From: an uncultured Alcaligenaceae bacterium
Lineage (GTDB): Bacteria > Pseudomonadota > Gammaproteobacteria > Burkholderiales > Burkholderiaceae_B
Direction: 5' to 3'
Assembly: GCA_937897265.1 (NCBI GenBank)
Contig: CALCPT010000592.1
Span: forward strand, 1-6,913
DNA length: 6,913 nucleotides
A program made the position numbers and the translations under genes. Positions 1 through 6,638 of this stretch are shown piece after piece (within the stretch, counting starts at the first letter, position 1; every line of letters begins with the position of its first letter). A model generated the notes under the pieces. The model was not told the DNA's origin, did no database searches, and saw only the letters and a program-made list of their open reading frames with translations.

Positions 1-814
1 GCACAGTCAGCCGGCGCATCAGCATCATCGTCCAGATGCCCGGCGGTTCGGTGCTGTCGACGTCGTTGTATTGCGAGATCATGCCGCATAGCGCGATGCG
101 TGCAAAATCATTTAAGCGTTCTAGCACGCAATCAAAGATGGCGCCGCCAACGTTTTCAAAATCAACATCGATACCATTTGGTGTTGCTTGGGCAAGAAGT
201 TGCTTGAAGTTTGGGTCTCGATAATCGACGCACACCGAATAACCGAGCTTGTCGACAGCATGTTGACACTTAGCCGGGCCGCCAGCAATCCCAACTACGC
301 GACAGCCGATTGAGCGCGCAAGGGCTGCGGCGACGCTGCCAACCGCGCCGGTAGCAGCAGAGATCACAACCGTATCTGTCGCGACGGCCTTTGCGATCGC
401 GCGTAGGCCCACCCACGCAGTGACGCCAGGGCTACCCAGCGCACCCAGATAAGTCGAGGCAGAAAAGCCATCTAGGTTGATCTTCTCTGCGCCAGACGCC
501 TTGATCTTGGTGTAGCGCTGCCAACCAAAATGGCCTAGCGCCCAGTCGCCGACCTTAAAGTCTGCGTGTTTTGATTCGACCACTTGTCCGATGGCTCGGC
601 CCACCATGACGTCCCCGAGATTCAGTGGATTCGCGTAGGCGACGTTGGGCATCATCTGACGACGTTGATAAGGGTCGAGCGAGACAAACGCGTTCTGCAC
701 CACGATGTCACCCGATTCGGCATTGGGTATGGCTTCAGTACTGACGGCAAAGTGACTCGCGTCAATCGCGCCGCTAGCCGCTTTCACAAAACGGACACAA
801 AGATTATTTGTCAT
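1..814 (-). CDS. CurA-like NADPH-dependent oxidoreductase (MDR superfamily), 3' end cut off by the window
   Basis: Probable cytosolic NADPH-dependent reductase of the zinc-independent medium-chain dehydrogenase/reductase group (curcumin / leukotriene B4 12-hydroxydehydrogenase type), which reduces the double bond of alpha,beta-unsaturated carbonyl compounds. About 271 codons are visible. The family is usually near 335-345 residues, so roughly 70 C-terminal residues lie beyond the left edge. Visible family marks are SLDPYQR at about 45-51 in the GroES-like N-terminal domain, the Rossmann motif AATGAVGS at 153-160, then GIDVDFENVGG and ALCGMISQYN further on. No zinc-ligand cysteine cluster is seen, as expected for this branch. 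The ATG at 814 begins 5 bases after the stop of the upstream receptor gene, with only a weak GAG ribosome site lying in that gene's last codons, so translation is probably coupled. The family call is firm; the physiological substrate is unknown. Co-transcription with two solute receptors suggests a role in degrading the imported compound (inference). Confidence 0.9.
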   Translation of the reverse strand, partial: MTNNLCVRFVKAASGAIDASHFAVSTEAIPNAESGDIVVQNAFVSLDPYQRRQMMPNVAYANPLNLGDVMVGRAIGQVVESKHADFKVGDWALGHFGWQRYTKIKASGAEKINLDGFSASTYLGALGSPGVTAWVGLRAIAKAVATDTVVISAATGAVGSVAAALARSIGCRVVGIAGGPAKCQHAVDKLGYSVCVDYRDPNFKQLLAQATPNGIDVDFENVGGAIFDCVLERLNDFARIALCGMISQYNDVDSTEPPGIWTMMLMRRLTV

Positions 815-819
815 GACGA

Positions 820-1797
820 CTACTCAACTTTTAACTGGATTTTTTTGGCCAAAGCACCGTACTTAACAAACTCTGTTTGCACAAGAGCAGAAAATTCTGA
901 AACGCTATTACCAACGGGCTCTGTGCCCCGATCCAGCAAGAACTTGCTGACTTCGGGTGAGTGGAGGATTTTGACAATTTCAGTGTTGAGACGATTGACG
1001 ATGTCTGGTGGCGTGCCAGCCGGTACAAATACGCCTTGCCAGGCTTCGGCTGAGTATTCAGTCAGGCCAGTCGCCCCTGCGACTGTTGCCAACTGAGGCA
1101 TCGATTGTGGCGCCTTCGTACCCGAAGTGGCTAGCAGCTTGATACTGCCCGCGTTGAGCGGCACAGTCGCTGCAACCAAAGTGATGACGGCCAGGTCAAT
1201 TTGCCCGCCCATCAAGTCGGTGAGGGCAGGGCTCTCTCCACGGTACGGCACCGAGGTGAGGTTAGTGCCAGCCATCAGATTGAACTGCTCAATCGCAAGA
1301 TGATTTGGGCTGCCATTGCCAGAATTACCGGCCGACAGTTTGACCCCAGCCTTGTCTAGCTTGATGAGATCAGCCATTGTTTTGGCTTCAAGCCCGGGTC
1401 TTGCTAGCCATACCAACGATAGACGCACTGCTTGTGTGACGGGCGTGAGGCTCTTGAGAGGATCGTAGCCAACGTCGCGCACGTGTGGAATAACTGTGAT
1501 GGCTCCCAAGGCGCTCAGCAACAAGGTATAGCCATCGGGTTCGGCCTTTGCCACCAGTGCCGAGCCAATCACTCCATTGGCCCCGGGTTTGTTTTCAACA
1601 ACAACGGGTTGGCCAAAGGCTGTTGACAGATGTTGAGCCAGGGCGCGCCCCACGATATCAACCGCACCGCCCGGCGGAAACGGTACGACGATTCGAACTG
1701 GCTTAGAGGGGTAGGGTGTTTGAGCCCAAGTGGCAAAAGGGATTAGCAATAAAGTGACTACTAAACCTTTGAGAATTTGTAAATGTGTCTGCCTCAT
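820..1797 (-). CDS. Bug-family (TctC-like) periplasmic solute-binding receptor, second gene of the operon
   Basis: A 325-residue extracytoplasmic receptor of the tripartite tricarboxylate transporter (Bug/TctC) family; such proteins bind carboxylates, amino acids or aromatic acids in the periplasm. Residues 1-25 form a Sec signal peptide (a short polar start, a hydrophobic stretch LVVTLLLIPFA, and a likely cut after TWA). The mature N-terminus carries the family hallmarks YPSKPVRIVVPFPPGGAVD (29-47) and VVVENKPGANG (65-75), followed later by SVPYRGESPALTDLMGGQID and GVFVPAGTPPDIVNRLN. Length matches the family. The ATG at 1797 lies 4 bases after the upstream stop. A GGAG ribosome site at 1805-1808, with 7 bases of spacing, overlaps that gene's final codons, which supports this start and co-translation. 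It is clearly divergent from its upstream paralogue, so the two probably bind different ligands or differ in affinity (inference). The ligand cannot be read from sequence. Confidence 0.95.
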   Translation of the reverse strand: MRQTHLQILKGLVVTLLLIPFATWAQTPYPSKPVRIVVPFPPGGAVDIVGRALAQHLSTAFGQPVVVENKPGANGVIGSALVAKAEPDGYTLLLSALGAITVIPHVRDVGYDPLKSLTPVTQAVRLSLVWLARPGLEAKTMADLIKLDKAGVKLSAGNSGNGSPNHLAIEQFNLMAGTNLTSVPYRGESPALTDLMGGQIDLAVITLVAATVPLNAGSIKLLATSGTKAPQSMPQLATVAGATGLTEYSAEAWQGVFVPAGTPPDIVNRLNTEIVKILHSPEVSKFLLDRGTEPVGNSVSEFSALVQTEFVKYGALAKKIQLKVE

Positions 1798-1801
1798 ACG
1801 T

Positions 1802-2764
1802 CTACTCCATTTTTATTTGTTTCTGCTTAATCAGTGTTGCCCAACGCGCTCGGTCTGCATGCACCAGTGCTGTGAGCTCAGCGGCGGTTGAGGCAGCTGG
1901 CTCAACGCCTGCGGCTCTGAGTGAATTGCGCAAACTCGGGTCAGACAGTGCCTGTTTAAACGATGCGTTTAATTGTTGAACAAGAGGGTCAGGTGTTTTG
2001 CTTGAGGCAAAGACGCCATACCAAGATAAGGCGTTGAGACCTTGATACCCTTGCTCGTGAACGGTTGGAATATTCGGAACTGCAGGATTGCGTGCCTCGC
2101 CCACCAACCCAATCACCCGCATGCGTCCCGAGTTGATGTGGGGTAAAAAAGCCGGTAAATCGCCAATGGTTCCCGCGAGGCGTCCACCCATGACGTCTAC
2201 CATCACCGGGGCGATTCCCTTGTAAGGGACTGCCATCAGTTGCAAGCCAGTGGCATCGGCAAATTGTTCGATCCACAGTTGCGTGATGTTACCTACGCCG
2301 GGTGAACCAAAGTCGATGGTCTGGTTTCTGGCCTTTGCGTACGCAATAAACTCACCGACAGTTTTTGCTGGGATGTTGGCATCAATGGCGACCGCAGAGG
2401 CATTGATCACGATGCGCGAGACGGGTATCAAATCACGATCGATATCAAAAGGGAGTTTTTGAAAAATCGGCGAGATCGTAAATAGCCCCGAGCTTGAAAA
2501 GAATAGTGTGGTGCCGTCAGGTTCACTCGCAATCACGGATTGCGCCGCGATAATGCCATTGGCGCCGGGCTTGGCTTCAACGATGACATCAGCCCCAGCC
2601 GTTTTAGAGAGTTTTTCGGCAAACTGGCGCGCCACAAAATCGACTGGGCCTCCGGCAGCAAAAATCACTAAGCGGATTGGTTTATCTGCCGCCTGCACAG
2701 CGCTTGCGAGCAGCGCAAAGGCGCACGCAAGTCCAATGATTACTACGCCAAGTCGCTTTTTCAT
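1802..2764 (-). CDS. Bug-family (TctC-like) periplasmic solute-binding receptor, first gene of the operon
   Basis: A 320-residue periplasmic receptor of the Bug/TctC family. I chose the ATG at 2764 because a GGAG ribosome site (2771-2774) sits 6 bases upstream and the protein then opens with a textbook Sec signal peptide: MKKR, a hydrophobic core VVIIGLACAFALLASA, and a likely cut after AVQA (25/26). A TTG at 2785 in the same frame would add seven residues before the KKR and is less likely. Family motifs are KPIRLVIFAAGGPVD (28-42), VIVEAKPGANG (60-70), VPYKGIAPVMVDVMGGRLAG and WYGVFASSKTPDP. The usual PPGG loop reads AAGG here, a modest departure that may matter for ligand contact. No TctA/TctB membrane subunits are in the window, so the receptor either works with a transporter encoded elsewhere or senses rather than imports. 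The ligand is unknown. Confidence 0.93.
   Translation of the reverse strand: MKKRLGVVIIGLACAFALLASAVQAADKPIRLVIFAAGGPVDFVARQFAEKLSKTAGADVIVEAKPGANGIIAAQSVIASEPDGTTLFFSSSGLFTISPIFQKLPFDIDRDLIPVSRIVINASAVAIDANIPAKTVGEFIAYAKARNQTIDFGSPGVGNITQLWIEQFADATGLQLMAVPYKGIAPVMVDVMGGRLAGTIGDLPAFLPHINSGRMRVIGLVGEARNPAVPNIPTVHEQGYQGLNALSWYGVFASSKTPDPLVQQLNASFKQALSDPSLRNSLRAAGVEPAASTAAELTALVHADRARWATLIKQKQIKME
1805..1808 (-). promoter_or_regulatory. Ribosome binding site embedded in the end of the upstream receptor gene
   Basis: GGAG on the minus strand is formed by the last two sense codons (ATG GAG) just before the TAG stop of the first receptor. It lies 7 bases upstream of the second receptor's ATG at 1797. 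A terminating ribosome would sit over this site, so the two genes are likely translationally coupled. Confidence 0.65.
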
Positions 2765-2770
2765 CGAAGT

Positions 2771-2774
2771 CTCC
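2771..2774 (-). promoter_or_regulatory. Ribosome binding site that decides the start of the first Bug receptor
   Basis: GGAG on the minus strand lies 6 bases before the ATG at 2764. It overlaps the extra codons that a TTG start at 2785 would use, so it argues for the shorter protein with a normal signal peptide. Confidence 0.7.
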
Positions 2775-3060
2775 AGTCCGTCCAAACTCGCTTGATAAAC
2801 GTGTTGGCGGCTGCTTGTGCCTTCCAGGTTTATTTGGGCGGTTCGTTTTTTTTAGTTGCTTGGCTGCAGCATACTGAAAGCTTCACAAGTTTGCGAGAAA
2901 TTGTTTGGGTCTCAGGCATGGATAGCGGTGTCGAAAAATGCGCAAGCGCCGGTTAAGGCTATCGGCGTTCATGCGCCCGTCAGTGTGATAAGGTGTGGCA
3001 GCCCTACGTACCGAAGGGCTAAATAGTAGATTTTTAAGACGGTTTTTGTAAAAATACGCC

Positions 3061-3088
3061 TTGATTTTTTTTGGGCCACCCTCATAAC
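3061..3088 (+). promoter_or_regulatory. Weak candidate sigma70-type promoter for the ABC unit
   Basis: TTGATT (3061-3066) and CATAAC (3083-3088) are separated by 16 bases and each match four of six consensus positions. Transcription would begin near 3095, leaving a leader of about 78 bases before the ATPase start. In an AT-rich intergenic region a match of this quality can occur by chance, so this is only the best available guess. Confidence 0.22.
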
Positions 3089-3102
3089 AGCCGGCAGGTG
3101 AG

Positions 3103-3120
3103 CAATATTTGAACAATATT
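3103..3120. repeat. CAATATT direct repeat with 11-base period (also a palindrome), operator-like
   Basis: CAATATT occurs at 3103-3109 and again at 3114-3120, an offset of 11 bases or about one helical turn. Because AATATT is its own reverse complement, the pair also reads as an inverted repeat around a TGAAC spacer. It lies 53 bases upstream of the ATPase ATG and just downstream of the weak candidate promoter. It could be a regulator-binding site, but AT-rich sequence makes chance formation plausible. Confidence 0.35.
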
Positions 3121-3172
3121 CGGTTGCCGCGAGCGTTTTATCACCCAGTGTTACTTTAAAACTGAGAGATCG

Positions 3173-3916
3173 ATGATTAAGATCCAACATCTATCAAAAT
3201 CCTTCAAGGGCAAGTTGGCGGTCGATGACTTGTCGTTAGAAGTCGGTCAAGGCGAAGTGCTGGGGTTTTTAGGCCCCAACGGCGCCGGTAAATCCACCAC
3301 GATGCGCATGATTACTGGGTTCATTCCGCCTTCAGGTGGTTCGATCTCGGTCTGCGGCTTTGATGTGTTGAAAGATCCTATCGCCGCTAAGCGCAAGATT
3401 GGCTATTTGCCCGAATCGGCTCCGTCGTATCAAGACATGACTGTGCTGTCATTTTTGCGTTTCGCCGCTGACATCCGAGGCTTGACCGGTGTGGCCAAGC
3501 AGAATGCTGTAGAACGCGTGATTGAGCTTTGCCAGCTGCAAAATGTGCTCAGGCAAACGATTGATACCTTGTCAAAAGGTTTTCGCCAACGTACCTGCCT
3601 GGCGCAGTCTTTGATCCATGACCCAGAAGTGTTGATCTTAGATGAGCCCACAGATGGCTTAGATCCAAATCAAAAGCACGATATGCGTAATTTGATCCGT
3701 CAGATGGGCCGCACCAAGTCGATCATTATTTCGACGCATGTACTAGAAGAGGTTGAGGCCGTGTGTAACCGTGCCGTGATCATTGCCCAAGGGCGCATCG
3801 TGGCGCAAGGTACGCCCGATGAATTCAAGTCAAGATCCAAAACCGGAAGAATTGACGACTATTTTCGTGAAGTCACGGGCGCCGAGCGCCAGACCGCTTC
3901 ACTCTCCGGAGCTTAA
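3173..3916 (+). CDS. ABC transporter ATP-binding protein, GldA-like
   Basis: A 247-residue cytoplasmic ATPase that powers the adjacent ABC-2 type permease. All nucleotide-binding motifs are visible: Walker A GPNGAGKST (34-42), Q-loop region GYLPE (77-81) with glutamate where many ATPases have glutamine, signature LSKGF (133-137) in place of LSGGQ, Walker B LILDEP (154-159) with catalytic Glu158, D-loop GLDP (162-165) and switch His189 in ISTHVLEE. The GYLPE and LSKGF or LSKGY variants are usual in the GldA/NatA-type branch that partners ABC-2 permeases, so the protein should be active. The ATG at 3173 follows a modest GAGAG ribosome site. The stop is 2 bases before the permease start, indicating co-translation. 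Distinction from other ABC-2 ATPases rests on the GldF- and GldG-like neighbours. The transported substrate is unknown. Confidence 0.95.
   Translation: MIKIQHLSKSFKGKLAVDDLSLEVGQGEVLGFLGPNGAGKSTTMRMITGFIPPSGGSISVCGFDVLKDPIAAKRKIGYLPESAPSYQDMTVLSFLRFAADIRGLTGVAKQNAVERVIELCQLQNVLRQTIDTLSKGFRQRTCLAQSLIHDPEVLILDEPTDGLDPNQKHDMRNLIRQMGRTKSIIISTHVLEEVEAVCNRAVIIAQGRIVAQGTPDEFKSRSKTGRIDDYFREVTGAERQTASLSGA
3908..3911 (+). promoter_or_regulatory. Ribosome binding site for the permease inside the end of the ATPase gene
   Basis: GGAG lies in the last codons of the ATPase gene, 7 bases before the permease ATG at 3919. This supports that start and coupled translation. Confidence 0.65.
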
Positions 3917-3918
3917 TC

Positions 3919-4662
3919 ATGACTATTTTTTCAGCCACACGCGCTATTGCAGCCAGAGAGTGGAGGGCGTATTTTGAGTCGCCCTTAGCGTTCGTATTCT
4001 TAATTGCCTATTTGCTGTTGGCAGGTATTTTTACCTTTACCTTCGGTGGTTTTTTTGAGCGTGGTGATGCGTCGTTGGCCGCATTTTTTAACTGGATGCC
4101 GTGGCTCTTTTTGTTTTTAGTTCCTGCAGTCGGGATGCGTTTATGGTCTGAAGAGCATCGCTTAGGTACGATCGAATTGCTGTTGACGATGCCGATCGCT
4201 CCTTGGCAGGCGATCTTGGGTAAGTTTTTAGCGTCATGGGCTTTTTTGATTTTGGCGATTGCGTTGAGCTTTCCGATGGTACTCACCGTGAATTGGTTGG
4301 GTTCGCCTGATAACGGTACGATTCTGGCTGGTTACGTTGGTTGTGCCTTGCTTGCAGGCACCTATTTGTCAATTGCTTCGCTGGCCTCTGCTTGCACGCG
4401 CAATCAGGTGATTGCCTTTATCTTTTCAATCATGATTTGCCTGCTGCTTAATCTGCTTGGGTTTCCGCCCATCTTAGATTTGGTTGGGCGCTGGATTGGT
4501 ACACAAGGTATTGAGGTCATGGCAGGGTTTTCAGTGTTATCCCATTTTGACGGCTTTCAAAAGGGTGTGCTGGATAGCCGAGATGTCATTTATTTTGTGT
4601 CTATCTCGGTCTTTTCGTTATTCGCCACAGGTGTGGTCTTGCGCGGTCATCGTGCGGGTTAA
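3919..4662 (+). CDS. ABC-2 type transporter permease, GldF-like
   Basis: A 247-residue inner-membrane protein forming the channel or force-transducing part of the transporter. Six hydrophobic segments are seen at about 23-46, 56-72, 104-125, 134-157, 164-182 and 223-241. Family marks are the amphipathic start AAREWRAYFESPLAFVFL (11-28), the cytoplasmic loop MRLWSEEHRLGTIELLLTMP (73-92) that should contact the ATPase, and the C-terminal SHFDGFQKGVLDSRDVIYF (208-226). These match GldF/NosY-like ABC-2 permeases, and the length is typical. The stop is followed after 9 bases by the GldG-like gene. The two membrane domains needed for a full transporter could come from a homodimer, or from pairing with the membrane anchors of the GldG-like protein (inference). 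No substrate can be assigned. Confidence 0.93.
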   Translation: MTIFSATRAIAAREWRAYFESPLAFVFLIAYLLLAGIFTFTFGGFFERGDASLAAFFNWMPWLFLFLVPAVGMRLWSEEHRLGTIELLLTMPIAPWQAILGKFLASWAFLILAIALSFPMVLTVNWLGSPDNGTILAGYVGCALLAGTYLSIASLASACTRNQVIAFIFSIMICLLLNLLGFPPILDLVGRWIGTQGIEVMAGFSVLSHFDGFQKGVLDSRDVIYFVSISVFSLFATGVVLRGHRAG

Positions 4663-4671
4663 GGGGTGATC
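4660..4671 (+). promoter_or_regulatory. Ribosome binding site closely complementary to the 16S rRNA 3' end; sets the GldG-like start
   Basis: TAAGGGGTGATC directly precedes the ATG at 4672. The known complement of the 16S rRNA tail is TAAGGAGGTGATC, so this site matches it along its whole length apart from one missing A. It overlaps the TAA stop of the permease gene. A GTG at 4666 in the same frame lies inside this site and is therefore an unlikely start. Confidence 0.7.
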
Positions 4672-6636
4672 ATGCTGAATCGTTTAAATCGAAACTCTTT
4701 TGTTGTGATCGCGCTGGCAGTTGCCTGCTTGGTTGCGGTCAATGTCTTTGCGTACTTTTATTACTCGCGTGTGGATCTGACCCAAGCCAAAAGCTATACG
4801 TTGTCTGACGGAACGCGCGAGGTATTAAAAAAATTACAAGCACCGATCACGATCCGATTTTATTTTTCTCAGTCTGAAGCGGGTATGCCCTTGGTGTTAA
4901 AGGGCTATGGTCGCCGAGTGCAAGACTTGTTGATTGAATACCGCAATGCAAGTGGTGGAAAAATCACAATCGAGACTTCTGATCCTCAACCTGACTCTGA
5001 TCAAGAAGAGGCCGCCACGCTTGATGGCGTGCAAGCGCAATCGCTCGATAATGGCGATCGTTTCTATTTAGGTCTTTCAGTCAAGCAGGGGGATCGTAAA
5101 TCGGCAATGTCTAACATTGCGATGGATCGTGAGCGCTTGCTCGAGTACGACATCACTCGTGCGATTGCGAGTGTGACTGAAAAAGAGAAAACGGTACTAG
5201 GGGTCATGAGCCCGATGCCAGTGTTTGGTAATTCTGGTTTCCCAATGATGGGGGTACCCCCTTCGCCTAAACAAGTATTTATCTCGGAACTTGAGCGCGA
5301 TTACAAAGTTGTTCAAGTACCCATGGATGGCAAAGATATTGATCCAAAGATCAAGGTGCTGCTGGTCCATCATCCGCGTGGCATCACCGAGCATGCTGAA
5401 TACAGTATCGATCAGTTTGTCATGCGTGGTGGCAAACTGATTGCCTTGCTTGATCCGTTTGCCTTTTTCGATGTCGCGCCAGGCCAGCGCGGGATGGAGC
5501 CAACCGGTATCCCATCAAATCTTGAAAGACTCACTAAGGCGTGGGGTATTTCGCTTGACACGACCAAGATGCTTTCAGACATGCAGTACATGGTGGGCAA
5601 AGGCCCAAGCGCGCTGCCAACGCTGTTGAGCCTAAACGATTCTGCTTATGATCAAACCGATGTGGCGACAGCTCGCCTCGGCGGCACTTTGTTCCCGTTC
5701 ATTGGCGCCTTTAGCGGCCAGCCCGTTGCCGGTCTCAAGCAAGACGTTTTGATGCATTCATCAAAATATTCTGCCTTGATTGAGGCTGCACGTGGTCAAG
5801 ATCGTGGCGACAAGGCGACTGCTGGCTTCAAAGCTGCCGGTCAAGAATTGCCGATTGCGATACGCCTGCAAGGTAAGTTCAACACGGCGTTCCCGGATGG
5901 TCGTCCGCCTAAACCGAAACCAGAGAAAAAGCCTGAGGACGAGGCTGCCAAAGACAAGCCTGCGGGCGATGAGAAGCCTGCGGCAGACTCTGCAGCATCT
6001 CCAGCCGAGGCGGCTAAAAAAGCGGAAGAAGAAGCACCCGAGGTGTTTGCGCCGCACATCGCCCAAGGCACTGCAGATAATTCTTTGGTCTTGATCGCTG
6101 ACACGGATTTCATTAATGACGGTGCCGCGGTACAGATTCAAGACATGCTGGGTCAACGTTTGGTGTATCCGATCAACGGTAACTTAGCCTTTGTGCAGGC
6201 TTTGGTTGATCAATACGCTGGTGATGCTGCCCTGATTTCACTACGTACTCGGCAAAGCGCGACGCGACCATTTACAGTGATTAAAGAAATGGAGACGCGT
6301 GCTCAACAAGCGTACACAGAAAAAATTAAGGATATTCAGGATAGTCTGCAGGCCACGCAAGAAAAGTTGCAGGCGCTACAAAAAACTGCGCCTGCTCCTG
6401 GTGCGGCGGCTGGTGCTGCAATTTTGACCAAAGAGCAGCAAGCTGAAGTGGATCGGTTTCGTAAAATCGCTGCCGAGAAGCGTCGCGAATTAAAAGACGT
6501 TCGTAAGGATCTAAGGGCAGAGAGTGAGTCACTGCAGTTTTGGATCAAGGTGCTGAACATTGCCCTGATTCCCGCGTTGCTGGTAGTGTTAGCGTTTGGC
6601 TTGATGATTTATCGTCGTCGCAGTAAGGTTGCTTAA
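4672..6636 (+). CDS. GldG-like ABC transporter auxiliary protein, membrane-anchored at both ends
   Basis: A 654-residue partner of the ABC unit. An N-terminal membrane helix (about 10-30) is followed by SRVDLTQAKSYTLS (32-45), typical of the GldG family, where this periplasmic region begins. The middle resembles the ABC_transp_aux fold, with EYDITRAIASVTEKEKTVLGVMS near 157-179, VLLVHHPRGITEHAEYSIDQFVMRGGKLIALLDPFAFF and, later, LVLIADTDFINDG. A low-complexity insert (412-457) interrupts the domain. A charged coiled-coil pair follows (about 539-571 and 587-622, joined by an Ala/Gly/Pro linker), then a C-terminal helix (627-647) and a basic cytoplasmic tail RRRSK. The frame is unbroken. The start at 4672 is preferred over GTG 4666 because of the ribosome site. 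In Bacteroidetes GldG is needed for gliding; in proteobacteria the role is unproven. The sugar-binding-like fold could recognise an envelope polymer (inference). Confidence 0.92.
   Translation: MLNRLNRNSFVVIALAVACLVAVNVFAYFYYSRVDLTQAKSYTLSDGTREVLKKLQAPITIRFYFSQSEAGMPLVLKGYGRRVQDLLIEYRNASGGKITIETSDPQPDSDQEEAATLDGVQAQSLDNGDRFYLGLSVKQGDRKSAMSNIAMDRERLLEYDITRAIASVTEKEKTVLGVMSPMPVFGNSGFPMMGVPPSPKQVFISELERDYKVVQVPMDGKDIDPKIKVLLVHHPRGITEHAEYSIDQFVMRGGKLIALLDPFAFFDVAPGQRGMEPTGIPSNLERLTKAWGISLDTTKMLSDMQYMVGKGPSALPTLLSLNDSAYDQTDVATARLGGTLFPFIGAFSGQPVAGLKQDVLMHSSKYSALIEAARGQDRGDKATAGFKAAGQELPIAIRLQGKFNTAFPDGRPPKPKPEKKPEDEAAKDKPAGDEKPAADSAASPAEAAKKAEEEAPEVFAPHIAQGTADNSLVLIADTDFINDGAAVQIQDMLGQRLVYPINGNLAFVQALVDQYAGDAALISLRTRQSATRPFTVIKEMETRAQQAYTEKIKDIQDSLQATQEKLQALQKTAPAPGAAAGAAILTKEQQAEVDRFRKIAAEKRRELKDVRKDLRAESESLQFWIKVLNIALIPALLVVLAFGLMIYRRRSKVA
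5905..6042 (+). repeat. Low-complexity Lys/Glu/Ala/Pro-rich coding segment inside the GldG-like gene
   Basis: Codons 412-457 encode 46 residues made almost only of P, K, E, D and A, starting PPKPKPEKKPEDEAAKDKP and ending KKAEEEAPE. The segment lies between the end of FNTAFPDGR and the conserved strand LVLIADTD, a position where the family tolerates variable linkers. It is probably disordered and exposed in the periplasm. The underlying DNA carries repeated AAG/GAG/GCx-type codons, which could allow length change by slippage. Confidence 0.75.
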
Positions 6637-6638
6637 GC

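Larger units (their letters stand above)
2765..3172. other. Divergent intergenic region between the receptor operon and the ABC unit; no convincing gene
   Basis: This 408-base stretch separates two outward-facing operons, so it must hold both sets of upstream signals unless promoters lie inside genes. Short frames exist on the minus strand (about 2883-3190) but have no recognisable protein, no ribosome site and overlap one another, so I do not call them. The stretch is richer in A and T runs than its surroundings: eight Ts near 2847-2854 and eight Ts at 3065-3072. Small inverted repeats are AGCCCT/AGGGCT (3000-3005 and 3015-3020, 9-base loop) and GGCG/CGCC (2964-2967 and 2974-2977). Neither is followed by a proper T tract, so I do not call terminators. 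No clear promoter for the receptor operon could be picked by eye. Confidence 0.6.

Noticed and set aside
584..1096. A 170-codon plus-strand frame across the reductase/receptor junction
   Set aside because: It is antisense to two well-recognised genes and shows no family signature.
2876..2910. TATGCT on the minus strand as a possible -10 for the receptor operon
   Set aside because: No acceptable -35 lies 16-18 bases upstream; the best hexamer at 17 bases matches only three positions.
3000..3035. AGCCCT/AGGGCT stem followed later by a T run, terminator-like
   Set aside because: The loop is 9 bases, the stem only 6, and the T run begins 11 bases after the stem. Both flanking operons diverge from here, so no transcript needs to end on the plus strand.
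2883..3190. Two overlapping minus-strand frames of about 73-77 codons in the intergenic region
   Set aside because: They overlap each other in different frames, lack ribosome sites and show no recognisable family. One runs into the start of the ATPase gene.
5761..6156. A 131-codon minus-strand frame and a 104-codon plus-strand frame inside the GldG-like gene
   Set aside because: They are biased-composition shadows of the Lys/Glu/Ala-rich coding segment, and the GldG-like frame is continuous and family-consistent throughout.
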